From the NCBI GenBank assembly GCA_015680625.1, contig JAAAXW010000095.1:62001-126000 (forward strand): DNA of 64,000 bases. Direction: 5' to 3'. The translations under genes were made by a program, and so were the position numbers. The DNA comes from Mortierella hygrophila (lineage: Eukaryota; Mortierellomycota; Mortierellomycetes; Mortierellales; Mortierellaceae). The notes beneath the pieces were generated by a model. It saw only the letters and a list, made by a program, of their open reading frames with translations. It did no database searches and had not been told where the DNA came from. This document shows, in pieces, positions 9,511 through 21,298 of the stretch. How positions within the stretch are numbered: position 1 is the first letter of the stretch; the number at the start of each line of letters is the position of its first letter.

Positions 9511-12031
9511 ATGTACCACTCTATGGTGCAGGGGAACGAGGAGATAGACGAACCTCGTTGGAATGGCAAGTACACCCTTTCCTCTTTCTCACTAAATAAG
9601 AGCAACTTTGTTCTTCTCATAAAGAAGGGGAAAAAAAAGTGATAAGAAAAATCGATGCTACCAAGGAGCAAAGAGCGGGCGCCAAGCAACAGAGGAACCA
9701 ATAAACATGAACACAAAACTAACCACGCGTGCGTTTTTATTTCTCTTGTCCCTTCTCCCTCTATCTTTTTATCCGAACACCACGAACACCACCGACACCA
9801 CCATTGCAATATTACGGGTATACGAATGACATAGAAGTGTTGCGTTTTATACCCGGACAGAGCAGGAACAACCGCTCGTCCACCTCACTCGCCTCCAGGG
9901 CGGTGACCATCTACGACGACAGTGACGAATCCTCTCCGCTGCTGTCTAGTGGCCTCATCCCGACGCGGCGGCAGATTTCACAATGGACCAACAGCATATG
10001 GAAGCGTCAGGCTGTCCTCCTCGTCCTCCCCGTCTCTATCGTAAGCATATTGCACCCACTCCCTATTACGTTGAACAGTAAACACCCTTCTTTCTTGTCG
10101 GTTGTCGGTGGTCGGTGGTCGCATTGTCACCGACCTTCTTTCCTCTCTCCTTCCTTTTGCCTCTTCTGAACCATTGGGCGCTCTTTCTCTCTGTCGGGAA
10201 AGGGATCTAATCGGATCGAGATCGCTACTGCTCTGGTCTTGCCCCTGTTCCTCGTCCTTCGCTTTCCTTCTTTCCGCCTTTTTTTCGTTCGTGTGGTGCA
10301 ATCGGTGTTATTATTGTGCTGAGTATTCATAGATCTATGATTTTTCTCTTGGGCAATGACGAAAGTTGATTGTTGTATTGTCCGTGTGCGCTCCCCTGTG
10401 TATGTGCACTGCAGGCACTAGCGGGAGCAGGCAGTGGGAAAAGAGAGTGGGAGTTGAAATCTGTACCTGCGACTATTTCCTCCATGTGTGCGTGCGTGCG
10501 TCGTGCATATCTCCCTTTTTGTTTCCTGCATTCGTCACTTTTTCCGACTAACGACCCTCGATCTCTATCTCTCTTTTCTTTTCATCTTTCTTTTTTTTTT
10601 TCCCGTCTTTCTCGCTTCATATGCATCTACTGAACACAGGTCATCATGTGGTGTTCCGTACCATTGCGGACATATCCCGATGAGCCCGAGGACGGCGGAG
10701 GGGGATCCAACACAACGTGGCCATGGGATAGCTTCCCCTGGACCCCCTCCAACAACTCTGCTACATCTATACTACCAGGAACAGGAGTAGCAGGATCGTC
10801 AGGGAATCTGACCGGGATCGACGCCAACTTTCTCCCGACAGCACCCAAACATCCGTCGGTGGTGATCAACTTTTGGTGGTTCCTCTGGTTCTACTATGGC
10901 TTCTACAACGCCGTCGCCCTGCTGCTCATCACAAAGATCTTCAACATCTACTCGCTCAATTGGTGGCCCAAGAGACTCGGCGGGCTCACGTCGTACTTCA
11001 TCTTCTGGCTCTCGACACAGCTCATGGGAATCCTCGTGTATTACTTCACCGGTCTGGAGGTCTATCGGCTGACCTGGGTGTTCTTGACCTTTTGTACAAT
11101 GACGATCCCGCTCTTTGTCGCCTTTTTGGTCATCCGATCCGAAAACAGGAACGTCTACCGACATTCGCTCACCGTCGCACAAAAGACCTTTCTCTCGGCG
11201 TCATCGATCGAATCGCGCATCCCGGCCTCGTACACCCGATTCCTATGGTTCTGTGTCGCCCTCGCCATCGTACTGAGCACCATCGTCACAGGAGAACTCT
11301 ACGCGGACCAGTACATCGAGACATCACGCAGCAGCACCCATACGACCATCGAGGGCCTCTTTTATGTCTACACCTGGGTCGGCACCATCTACATACTCGA
11401 CGCCATCACGGACTATATTGTCGAGACACGAGTTCGGTCTTACCCTCTGTCGTCGATCTTCAAGCTGTACTACTTTATGATCTACTTTATCTTCTACCGC
11501 AACCTGTTTGTCCGTCTGCGGTCGTACGAACAGTTCCTGGTCATCCAACTGGCTTCGTCGTTCTGGGTCTGCATCTTCCATCCGATCTGCATGACCCACA
11601 CCGTCTACAGGACTCTTGTCTACCTCTTCGGAATCTCGAGGACCTACGAGGAGTACAAGCGCCAAGTCGGTCGCAGTCTATTCCTCCGCAACCTGGCCGA
11701 GAATGTCACCATGCTGGCCTTCCTCCTCTGGGTCAACATCCTCTACTACGGCCCCAACGCCAAGATCTACACGTACTTTAAGTTTGAGGACCTAAACGTC
11801 GAGTACAACCACGACGTTACCGTCTATGCCTCGGTCGGCATCTGGACCAGCGAGCTAATCTCCAACTTTATCAACCGTATGATCTGTAAAAAGTACCTTG
11901 GCCACCATGTCACCAAGGAGGCATTGAAGGACTTTAAAGAGTACCCGGAGCTCATTGTCGCCTTTGTCCTCGTCATGGTCCATATTCTCCAGGACATGTT
12001 GCTCTCCTTGCTCGATCTCAACTTTGCTTAA
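9511..12031 (+). CDS. Polytopic membrane protein, fungal, unknown function (3 exons)
   Basis: Proposed exons are 9511-9565, 9835-10040 and 10640-12031, giving 550 residues. Exon 1 starts MYHSMVQG and ends in a G before GCAAGT. The only usable acceptor (ACATAG at 9834) restores the frame only if this GC is the donor, so intron 1 would be GC-AG. Intron 2 (GTAAGC...CACAG, 599 nt) splits the first hydrophobic segment between RQAVLLVLPVSI and VIMWCSVPL. About nine further hydrophobic helices follow (for example NFWWFLWFYYGFYN, TSYFIFWLSTQLMG, FLVIQLASSFWVCIFHPICM, LIVAFVLVMVHILQDMLL). A soluble, N-glycosylatable loop (NNS, NLT) sits after the first helix. Exon 3 is certain; the two 5' exons are inferred. 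No transporter signature was recognised. Confidence 0.75.
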
Positions 12032-12501
12032 CCTTTTTCGGTTCTTTTTTTATTTGTCGTTCTCCTTCCTTCCTTCTTTCCTTTCCCTTCAATTCTTATT
12101 GTACATTTTCTATTTTACGCGCGTTTTCTTTCTTTTTTATTTTTTTCTTTTGTTTGCCACATTACCTCCATATTCTTTGCATGGTCTAATGCTTCACATC
12201 GGCCCCCCCACTCTTTATACCTTTTCTCTCCTCTATCCTCTAGCATGAAAACCTTTCTCATTTGTACTCATACCCTTTCCCCTATCGCATACACATAAAA
12301 AAAACACTAAAAGCAATAAAAACAACCTCAATTTCTTTTTAACAGCCACTGATCAATATGCATATGCTAAGCTTGTGTATATTAGTTGGTATGTAAGATG
12401 TCTCCAGTTGGTGTAAAAAGGGTTGATAATAATAATATGAAGAGGATAGAGGGTTTTGCAGCTACTCCGACGTGAAGGAGAGTGAATGACTTCTTGGCAA
12501 T
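12032..12501. other. Convergent 3' region
   Basis: T-rich and A-rich 3' flanks lie between the plus-strand membrane gene and the minus-strand LtrA gene. AATAAA-like signals are visible (near 12315). No gene seen. Confidence 0.5.
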
Positions 12502-15500
12502 TCAAGGAGAGGAAGAAGAGGAAGGAGGAGGACTGTTGCCAGAGTGAGAGGGCGGGTTGAACAGATTAACCAATCCTAACGCGTTCCTTCCTGGTCCTGC
12601 AGTCGCAGAGTTCGATGTCAAATCTCCGTTACGGCTCACGCTTCCACCACGTTTCAGGGTAGGCACTGACCCACTACCATTAGAGGAAGTGTTCTTGGAG
12701 GCCAAGGTGGTAGTTGAGTCCAGACTAGACCCCTGGCCATGCTGCGGCGTGCTCGTTAACGAAGGCCGTGGTGTCCCATTGGTCCCAGGGCGCTTGAGCG
12801 ATACAGAGTTCTGCTGGATATACATCCGGCCATCACCCACCGATCGCCTCGGAAGCAGTTGTGTCGGTCCTGACCCGTGCTCAACACCACTAGCGCTCAA
12901 CGAGATCTGCCTGTAGGGATGCGAGATCCCATTAGGTCCTGTCGAATGGTGGCTCAGATGTTCGCGTCGTTTGATCTCTGCAAGCGCCTGGACCAAGTTT
13001 CCGTATGCTCCCGAGGCTCCCAAACTGTTGGCGTTCACGTGCATGTTGTACAGGGCCTGTTGCTGTTGTTGACTAAGGGTTGGGCTTTGCTGTTGTAGTG
13101 AGAGTTGGTTCTGGTACTGCTGGAACTGCTGGTCATGATTGTAGTTGTGGTGGTCACGGTTCGGGCTATGTGGCGAGCCAGGTCCAAAAGGAATGGTGAT
13201 GGCAAGACTAGAAGCACTGCTATTACTCCGCTGAAGGTGGTGCTTCATAGTGCCCCCTTTATGGTTATGCAAGCCTAGGTTAACAGTTGAGCCAGCTCTC
13301 GACTGAGCCCTCGAATTGGCACGCGACCGACCAGCAAGCGGGGATGGCAAGAAGCTACCCAGATCAATACTCGACCTCGCACTCCTGGCCCAGGCTTCTA
13401 AATCGTCCACAAATCCATATGCGCCAAAATAAATCACCGCCAGATCCACAGCTACCTGGAGGACACAAAAGAACGCCATCGAGCCCAAAAGCGCAAAGGG
13501 CGTCATCTTCTTCAACGGGATGGCCAAGAGACAGAGAATGAAGATGGCGTTGAGGAATCGGGAGAGGTAGACGATCTTTTGGAACTTGTCGTAGGATCGG
13601 AGATTGATCCATTTGAGGAGTGAGTTGCAGAGAAAAACCAGACTGCAGACGACAAGGAAGTACTGCTTTGTCAGGTCGTAGTCGGTATCGCGTCCTGACA
13701 AGGCTGCTGCCCCAGACGCTGCCGCAGACTTGCGCTCGATCGGAATCTCAAATCCACTCGGTAACGTTGGGGTCGTAAAACTGAGGGCCGACAGCGCTGA
13801 GGCTGTCAGGGGATCGAAGTTGCCATTGGTCATATGCGCCGCCTCGGTCATGAGTTCATCAATGTGGTGTTCCAGCTTGTACAGGCGGATCAAATCCAAT
13901 GCTCCTGTACCGACAAGTACAAGGCATATATGGAGTGGTAGATGCAAGTATGCCCAAAGCTGTGACAGCGTCGTCGTCTTGTGGAAGATCTATTGCAACG
14001 TCATAGATATGTTCATTCAGTCAGTATATCAAATATAATGTTTGGTGCAACCTTGTGTGGTACATGATTATTGTGTCTGAAGCCTATAAACTTACATCTT
14101 CCGAAAAATCGTCAAAGTAGAGCCACCAAAGAGCGTACAGGATAACAGTTACCAAAACAAACAGGATCCTATTTCAATGCAACAGAAAACAAGAACAGAT
14201 TAGTATCGCATCTGGCGCGAAAGTCGGTGCGACGAAGAAAGTAAGGAACTTGCAATACATACATGAAGAAATCCAGCCCTTCTGTCCATGTACTAGCACC
14301 CGCACTCAATCCAATCAGTCCAATGATATTCTACATGATAAAAAAGGTCAATCAAGAAGCGTTAGCAACGTTTGAAGCTGAAAACCATTCGTGGTTTGGT
14401 TAATACAAGTCCCTGATTCCTAAAGAAAGATGAGTTGTTTACCTCTCCGAGAACGATAATGGTGAACAGGGCAAACCGTTCAGGGAGGTGACTTCCCGCA
14501 AAAGTAACCGACGTTCTCCGTCCAAAAGAGACCAAGACTGCTACCTCAATGATAATGGTCGAGAACCACATAATATACCGCACGGTCGTATTGTGCGACA
14601 AGGTCGACAGACCCCACACAATCATCGCTAGCAGGTTGCTCCCTATATGTAACAACAGTGGCGTCAGCGACTTTTTCGACCTGTTTCGAATCGCCCAGAA
14701 CAGTACTAGAAGGAGATAATAGAACAAGTAGAATGAGAATCCGAGGAGTACCGTTTAAAGAACAGAGCATCCGTAGAAAAGAAAGAGCTACTCATACTCA
14801 CCGTTGCTGTATTCGATGACGAGGACGCCTTTGAGGACAATATAGCTCCCGATGAATCCAGTTGATGTCTTGTCCAGATGGTCAGAGGAGAAAGCGCCAA
14901 ACGTAATCAACGCACAGAACTCGATCAGCTTGCACACCTTTGTAAACAGATCGTCCATGTCAAATCTAGCCGCCCAGAACGTCTGACCTGCCCACTATCA
15001 CGACAAGAAGGAAGAGAGATAGGAGGAAGTTAGTTCGAGTATACCAATGTGCGTTGAGGGAGAAAGTCAGTATTTGCTATGACACCAAGAAATGTTACTT
15101 ACAGCCCACCACATGATAATGAACCATCCGATGTAATGCGCCAGAGCGACTATTGAGGACGACAAAGGTTATATGTCAGTACCATTGAAATATTTTGCGT
15201 GCATGAATGCAGGCACCAGCACATCGTAAAACATACGGTGACTGGTAATGGGGTGGCTGTGAGTGAACTCTGTCAAATTGGCGACGAACAATAGATCGTA
15301 GAACAGTTCTACACAGGCAGAAAGGCAAACATAAAGAAGGATCCTCGTTAGCAAGGTTAATGAACCGCTCCTGACGACAGATTAAACATGCAGATCATAT
15401 TCCTGCCAGACCTACCGAGCCAACTTGCTTTTGGTTCTTCAACCGGCATCATTGACAGATCTGTCGTTGGGCGTCTACAATGACAAACAGAAAGTTAAGT

Positions 15501-17112
15501 ATCAATACTGACTGACGAATCTCCGTAGAGAGTAAAAGCCTTTTCCATGCTGAAAGACTGATGTACCTGTATCGTTGTTTTCGGCGCCCGCTCCTCTTCT
15601 TGGCGAACGACGAGATCGACTCTCGCCTGACAACTGCAATCGTCTCCCCGTTCATCACATAATCATGCTGTGCAAATCTCACTTCCGGTGCTATAGGAAA
15701 AAAGGATTTAAGAGAAGGTAGACATATGAGTACGGGACATACGGCAGAGTAAAGCACAAAAAAGTCAGCCATTCATGTCTATGGAGCAGAAAACTTACAG
15801 TCTGGAACTCCATCGGATACGATGATCTGGACATCATAGTCGCGTGGGAGTTTTGCGAAATAGGCGGTGAGATCATCCTTATTCTGAATAGCCTGGACTT
15901 CCGATCGTTCTTGAGCTGTCAGGTCGAGTTCGGTTGCCAGGGTGTTGACGTTCTGCTCGCTCAACGGACAGATCGGTTCACTATCAGCATCCTCCTGAAG
16001 ATGAATCTCTGTTCGAGTAAATGAAGAGAGTAAGAGTGTCCTGTTAGTACCCTTACTCCTTTTTTAAGGACTTGTAAGTAAGCCTCCTGTCTAATATGTT
16101 TTACCAAAGTGAACGCGGACTTCTGGTTCGTCGTCGGATGTCTCCGAGTCAGGGGACATGACCCTATCAATGAGAAAATGAAACGCCACCAAATTAAGGC
16201 GTATTACATATTATTGATCAACTAGCCAGTAAGATTCCATCCAAAATCACAGCTCCTGCTCTACGGCAACGGCGGGGGAAGCTGTGGGGGAGGTTCAATT
16301 CATAACACTTACTTTGTCAGGGGAGGGAGGTGTGATCCCCCTCCATGAGGGATCCCATCTGGAATACCAGCCGCGAGAGCCTTGGCTGCCTCCTGCACCT
16401 TCTCCTGTCCATAGGGTGGGGGGATGATCATCTTGGCTGGTTGTTCCCTAATCTTGAACTGTGTCATACTGGGGCGGGAGCGCGGCATCACTGGACGGGC
16501 TGGAGCTTTGTTGGTAGACGATGTTGCTGCTATTGCCGTTGCAGCCGATCCTGTCTCTTCATCCTCATTGCTATTTCGCACATTTTGAAAGGATATTTGA
16601 GTGTCAATTGAAAGTAAGATGCAAGTATGGACGAGAAACAGTAATTGAACGCAATTAGAGTGTTGTTTTATTATACGGTACCCATCGTTCCTGGTAGAGT
16701 GTGCCCTGTTGAAGACGGTTCTACGGAGAGACTGGATGCCATGGTTCATGCCCTCTGCAAAGGTCTGCCTCGCCTGTGGTCTGTTCCTCAGAGGCTCAAA
16801 CAGCGGTCTGGACATTGATCTTGCAGGAGTCTGTCTGTCCTGCGGTTGCTGTTTTTCTGGATCAGTGGCAACATCGGAGTGTGTGAATGGGGTGGGTGAG
16901 TTGGTGATCAGGGGAGCTGTAGGTGTTGCAATTGTAGTGATGATGGGTGGTTGAGGGATTGTGATGTGGAGGTCGTTGATGTTTGCGAGGTTTCTTCTTT
17001 CTGTGAGATGAGTTGTTCCGGTGGTGGCATGAGTAGGTGTCGGTTGTCGTTGTTGCTGGTGCAGGGTAGAATGGGATTGATATTCGTCTTGTTCCGGTGG
17101 GACATGAGCCAT
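12502..17112 (-). CDS. LtrA (low temperature requirement A) family membrane protein, 13 exons
   Basis: Exons (minus): 17112-16682, 16570-16313, 16163-16105, 16008-15799, 15690-15567, 15474-15416, 15308-15237, 15149-15103, 14994-14802, 14705-14443, 14330-14263, 14168-14096, 13989-12502. All are GT-AG and in phase, giving 1,114 residues. Residues 1 to about 375 are disordered and Pro/Gln/Thr-rich. The LtrA domain begins near 379 with WLELFYDLLFVANLTEF. It continues with RFALFTIIVLGENIIGLIG and WWLYFDD, ends around LWAYLHLPLH, and is followed by three more hydrophobic helices to about 810. The last 300 residues are Ser/Gln/His-rich and probably cytosolic. LtrA was named from a Listeria cold-growth mutant; its biochemical role in fungi is unknown. 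Family membership is secure; start ATG 17112 follows a CT-rich leader. Confidence 0.88.
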
Positions 17113-18089
17113 CGCGAACTGGGGTTAGAGTGAAAGAAAGAAGTGGGTGGACCTGAGATAAAGTGGAAGAATCAGGTGCTGATTTCCTGTATTTGGTATG
17201 CAGGTCGAGGGAGAAATAAAAAGATGGCGATGATGTCCACGAATCAGAAGAGGGGAAAGGAGTGGGTGATGTCGATGGAGGAAAAACAGGGAGAAGAGAG
17301 AAGACGGTACAAAGAGAGCGGGAAGGAAGAGGCAGGAGGGAAAGAGAAGAGAGTGGAGGTGAAGGGAACTGAAGGAAAGGAAAGGAAGCAGATAAGAAGG
17401 TTTGAGACGACGAACACAGAGTTACCCGGTGTCGGGCGTGTGAGAGTGAGAGGGTGAGTGGGTGAATGTGTGTGCCTGGCATCCAAGACATGCAATGTTC
17501 CTGTACCTGTTTGTAGTTTTGTACTCATGCCGGACGTTAATATCATTAGTGGACGACACATATACACGACAAGGAGGTACACAAAAATAAGAACAAAAAA
17601 AGGACACCGTCAACAACGAACAAAAGCCCATCTATCTACCCCCACTCTGCTTCGCCATGATTATCGCATCGTTACTGGCCCTCTTTGCAGATTTACAAAA
17701 CGAAAAAGCTTTGGCTGTCTTCCCGCAGCCATATGCAACGAACCAAGAAAAAAGAAGTGAAATTTGTTATCTTGAGCATTTCCACGTTTAGTGAGAGTGA
17801 GTGAGTGAGCAAGTGAGCAAGTGAGCAAGTGAAGCTCGCCGGAACAAAAAAAACGCAGGATCTTTCAAGGGGGAGAACCACAACAACAACTCAGAACTAT
17901 TGCCCCATTCATATTCTAGAATATCTTAAGTGCATCAAGATAGGGAGAGGAGTCAAAGGGACATTGTTACATGCGGGGGTGGGGGAAGTGAAAAGCGGTA
18001 CACCATCGACTGCAAAACGCAGGAAGGAACACAACAGTATTATATTTATATCTATGGTATAGTGGAAGCGACGACGTTATGTTTGTCGT
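17113..18089. other. Intergenic, LtrA promoter side and kelch-gene 3' flank
   Basis: This 977-bp stretch lies upstream of the LtrA start. It is purine-rich on the plus strand (pyrimidine-rich leader on the coding strand). Around 17793-17831 there is a short tandem array of GTGAGTGA and GAGCAAGT units. No gene seen. Confidence 0.5.
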
Positions 18090-20521
18090 TTAAGGTGTAA
18101 TGATGGCATGAGGATTGCCAGGTGGCCGCTCCTCCCAGTAATTGCTATCATGCCGCATCCCTGGTGGAGCAAGTGTCGGTTTCGAGGCGGGCACCGCTTT
18201 AACAGTTGGCTTTGTGGTGACGACAGTGGCAGGAGTGGACAATGATGTCAAGCCTACGGGAGGCATGGGAATGGGCGTCAAATGGTCGACCAAAGCATGT
18301 GGATTTGATCCAATTGTCGAACTGGTATAACTCTGGTTGAGATCACTCTGTCCCGAATAAGCCTGAGAAGTCATTGGTGCGAGAGAATAGTAGACGGGCT
18401 GTTGGTATCCTGAGCTTGGGTCGTGGTACAATTGCGGTTGCTGTGATGGAATCGACACGTGCGACTGTTGCAATGGTGTCTGAAGATGTTGCTGCTGTTG
18501 CTGCAGCGTCAAGAGTCGTCGCTGAAGATCCAGTTGCTCTTGTTGGTTCTGCAATTGAACTCGCAGTCTCTGAAGCTCATCGTCCTCGCGCGTTTTTGGT
18601 GAAGCGGCAGGTTTAGGTTGGTTGTCGTTCGAGATTTCGTTGTCACTGGTGGTCCGGACAAGGGTCCTGGCATGGCGTCGTCGTCGAAAGACGTAAAAGA
18701 GAACGCAGGCGCAGATCACCGCAACACCGGCGACAACACCTCCAGCAATTGCTCCAGCATTGACATGCGAGTCGTCAGTTGCTGTCTCTGATGCGGTCGT
18801 CTTTGGCGTGAAGCTCAAGATCCAGCTTGCGCTGGTGAGGTTGTAAACGAGAGCCTCTGCTGGAGCAACAAGATTGTTGCTGTCAATTCCACCCCAGACG
18901 ATCAATTGGCTGTTGGAGACAGTACATGCGGCGTATATCCTGGCTTCTCCTGGGTTGCCCTGAGTCCAGGTGAGGGAGATGGTGTTGAGGATGTAGACGT
19001 CGCCGAGGTAGGGGAGATTTTGTCCACTTGCTCCTGGGTCCGTGGGTCTTCCGCCAAATACGACCATCATAGTCCCGTCCTCGTCTAATAGTTCAAAGAT
19101 AGCATCTTTTAGCGTCATGGGGAGAAAATATTTCATGGGCCATGAAGAGACGGAAGACGAAGATGGAAGAAGTGCGCTCCTCAAAAAAGTCGACTTACTG
19201 GTTGTCATGCAATGGTCGGCTCTCATGGGAGGGGCAGGACCCGAGGTGGTCTGGATAAAAATAAATAAGTACAGCAAAGGTCAGTCCATGATTCTTCTCT
19301 CGTTTACATTCTTGTCTCTTTCCTTCAGCCAGCGACCTAGTGTTGGAAGTTGAGCCATGCTTCTTCGTCTCCTCTCTCTCTCTCTCTCCCTCTCTCTAGT
19401 GGTTTCCTTTCTCAGTTCCCTGTATTTTTTTCCCGCGTCATTTCTTGTCTTGTACTAAGTTGAGCCATGCTTAATTCATGTATCGTTGACTTGTCGTCTA
19501 GTCCTCTTGGTATTTCCTTCTTCATACTTGTTATTTGCAGCCCCGTCTCATTCCTCTACTTCATTGTTGTTGGTTGTTGATTGTGCTGAGCTATTGTCTT
19601 CTATTTGTTGTCCGATGTCTCCTTTCTCCTTTTTCTCCTCGTTCTCTCCCTTTTAATCATTTTTACATGCAAATCGTCGAGATCCTATCTTTTCCTTCTC
19701 TTCGTCCCTATTCATCCGTTGAAACGAAATGGTAAAACCAACAGCATAAAAAAACGTAAAGGAGGACGATCAATTACCAGAGTGTTCCAGGTCTGGGTCG
19801 CAGTGACCAACTCGGTGACAATGTTGCCGCCGACAATGGCTTGACTTAGGATATTGTATCCGCCAAAGTAGAGAATGCTGTTTCTATATTTGGACCACAC
19901 GTTGCCATAGTAAGCTCTTGCTGGAAGAACTATATCAGGACCAGGCATATATTTTTTGGTGGCAGAGTCCGCGGCAAAGTTGTAGACATCCAGCGAATCG
20001 CGCAACCGAGTGGTGTAACCTGCAGTCATGTAGACAACCCCCGTGTTGGTATCGGTGACGGCGCCGATCCCTTGAAAGTCGCTTCCTGGAAGATCAGCAC
20101 TGGAAGGAGTCCAGGCATTGGTATTGATATCGTAGCGAGAGGCGTTTGGTGCAGCTGTGAGGTGGAAGACGATCATTTTGGTTTGGTCTTGAGAAAAGGT
20201 GGCGGGGAAGATGGCCTGAGCTGGACCAGCGGCGAGTTTAGTCCAGGCTGGGGTGGTGGTATTCCAGGGGGTGGTGAGGTCGAGGGAGTAGAATTGGGAA
20301 AGAGGGGGTCCGTTGTTGCCGTCGTTGGGGTTGCCGCCGAGGACGTAGAGATGGGTGGGCGTCCTGGCAAAGGCAGGCCCGGAGACCGGGGCGGGACTTG
20401 AGTTGGTCTGAGCATGGGCGTAATAGTTGTAGCGGTTGGTTGTTGAAAGGAATAAGAGAAAAGTAAGCAGGTGCGGCCTCCTGTGTCGGGTGTTTGTGTG
20501 GGACTGACTGTGAGTGGTCAT
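18090..20521 (-). CDS. Kelch-repeat single-pass membrane protein with Q-rich cytoplasmic tail (3 exons)
   Basis: Exons: 20521-19778, 19250-19199, 19105-18090; 603 residues. The N-terminus has a basic stretch followed by a hydrophobic core (HLLTFLLFLSTT), consistent with a signal sequence. Residues about 45-370 contain kelch-type blades, with glycine pairs and aromatic residues (HLYVLGGNP, NSILYFGGYN, MMVVFGGRPT, SQLIVWGGID), expected to fold as an extracellular beta-propeller. A transmembrane helix lies near 380-404 (AGAIAGGVVAGVAVICACVL), followed by RRRRH. The cytoplasmic tail contains a coiled-coil-prone Gln/Leu stretch and a Ser/Pro/Gln-rich end. The tiny 52-nt second exon is supported by phase and by a continuous kelch motif (MRADHC...). 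The ligand is unknown. Sensor or wall-binding roles are inference. Confidence 0.85.
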
Positions 20522-21298
20522 GTGTGAGAATGTATTTGAGTTTGGTCGAGGGTGTGGGATCTGAGTGGGAGAGGATGATCAGCAAGGAGGGGAGAGAAGA
20601 GAGTGGTTGGGAAGTATGGGTGGTGAAGATGAGTAAAGAAGGAAAGAAGGAAGGAAGGAAGAAGAGAGAGAGAGAGAGATGGGGGCTGAGGATGGAAGGA
20701 AGATTAGAAATAACCAAGAGGAGAGACGTTGGGTGTGTCTGTCTACTTTGACTTTTGTGTTGTTTGAATAAAAGAATAAAAGAAAGAATAAAAGAAAGAA
20801 TAAAAGAAAGAATAAAAGAAAGAATAAAAAGAACACAAGGGAGGTATGATGGGCCAAAAGTCCAGAACAATTATTATTATTATTATTGATTGCCCTGGTT
20901 CACACCCCTCTGTAAAGTAAAATGAAGTTACCCTTCTTATCTCGAACAACACGAAAGCCTTCAGATCAGACAATTTTTTCCATCATTTATTTCGACTGAC
21001 GACATTCTCTCCTGCGCATCCACCGGAAAAACGCACTCTTTCCTTCCTACTCGATACTCTCACCCACATACACAACCACACACACAGCACACATATTTAC
21101 ACTCATACACTCAACATCGTTTCTCACTCTTCTTCATTCTCACATCGTCACCTCTCTCCTTTGAACAAAACGACCGCATCATCCCTCCACAACCACAAAC
21201 CCAAAAACAATACAAAAAAAAAAAGTATCCAACCACCCTTCCTTCTCCTATTCACTCCCAGCACACACCTCACCAAACATAAAAAAAGAGCGGTCAGG
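20522..21298. other. Divergent promoter region between kelch gene and RTC5-like gene
   Basis: This 777-bp divergent spacer has purine-rich sequence next to the kelch start and an A/C-rich, CACACA-containing leader before 21299. It holds a 12-bp tandem array and a short ATT array (about 20869-20886). Confidence 0.55.
20765..20830 (+). repeat. 12-bp tandem repeat (AGAATAAAAGAA)
   Basis: About five consecutive near-perfect 12-bp units lie in the shared upstream region of two divergent genes. Confidence 0.85.

Noticed and set aside
10873..11781. 302-codon frame on plus overlapping the membrane-protein exon
   Set aside because: His/Arg/Leu-rich shadow of the real frame, which has TM helices and continues the upstream exons in phase.
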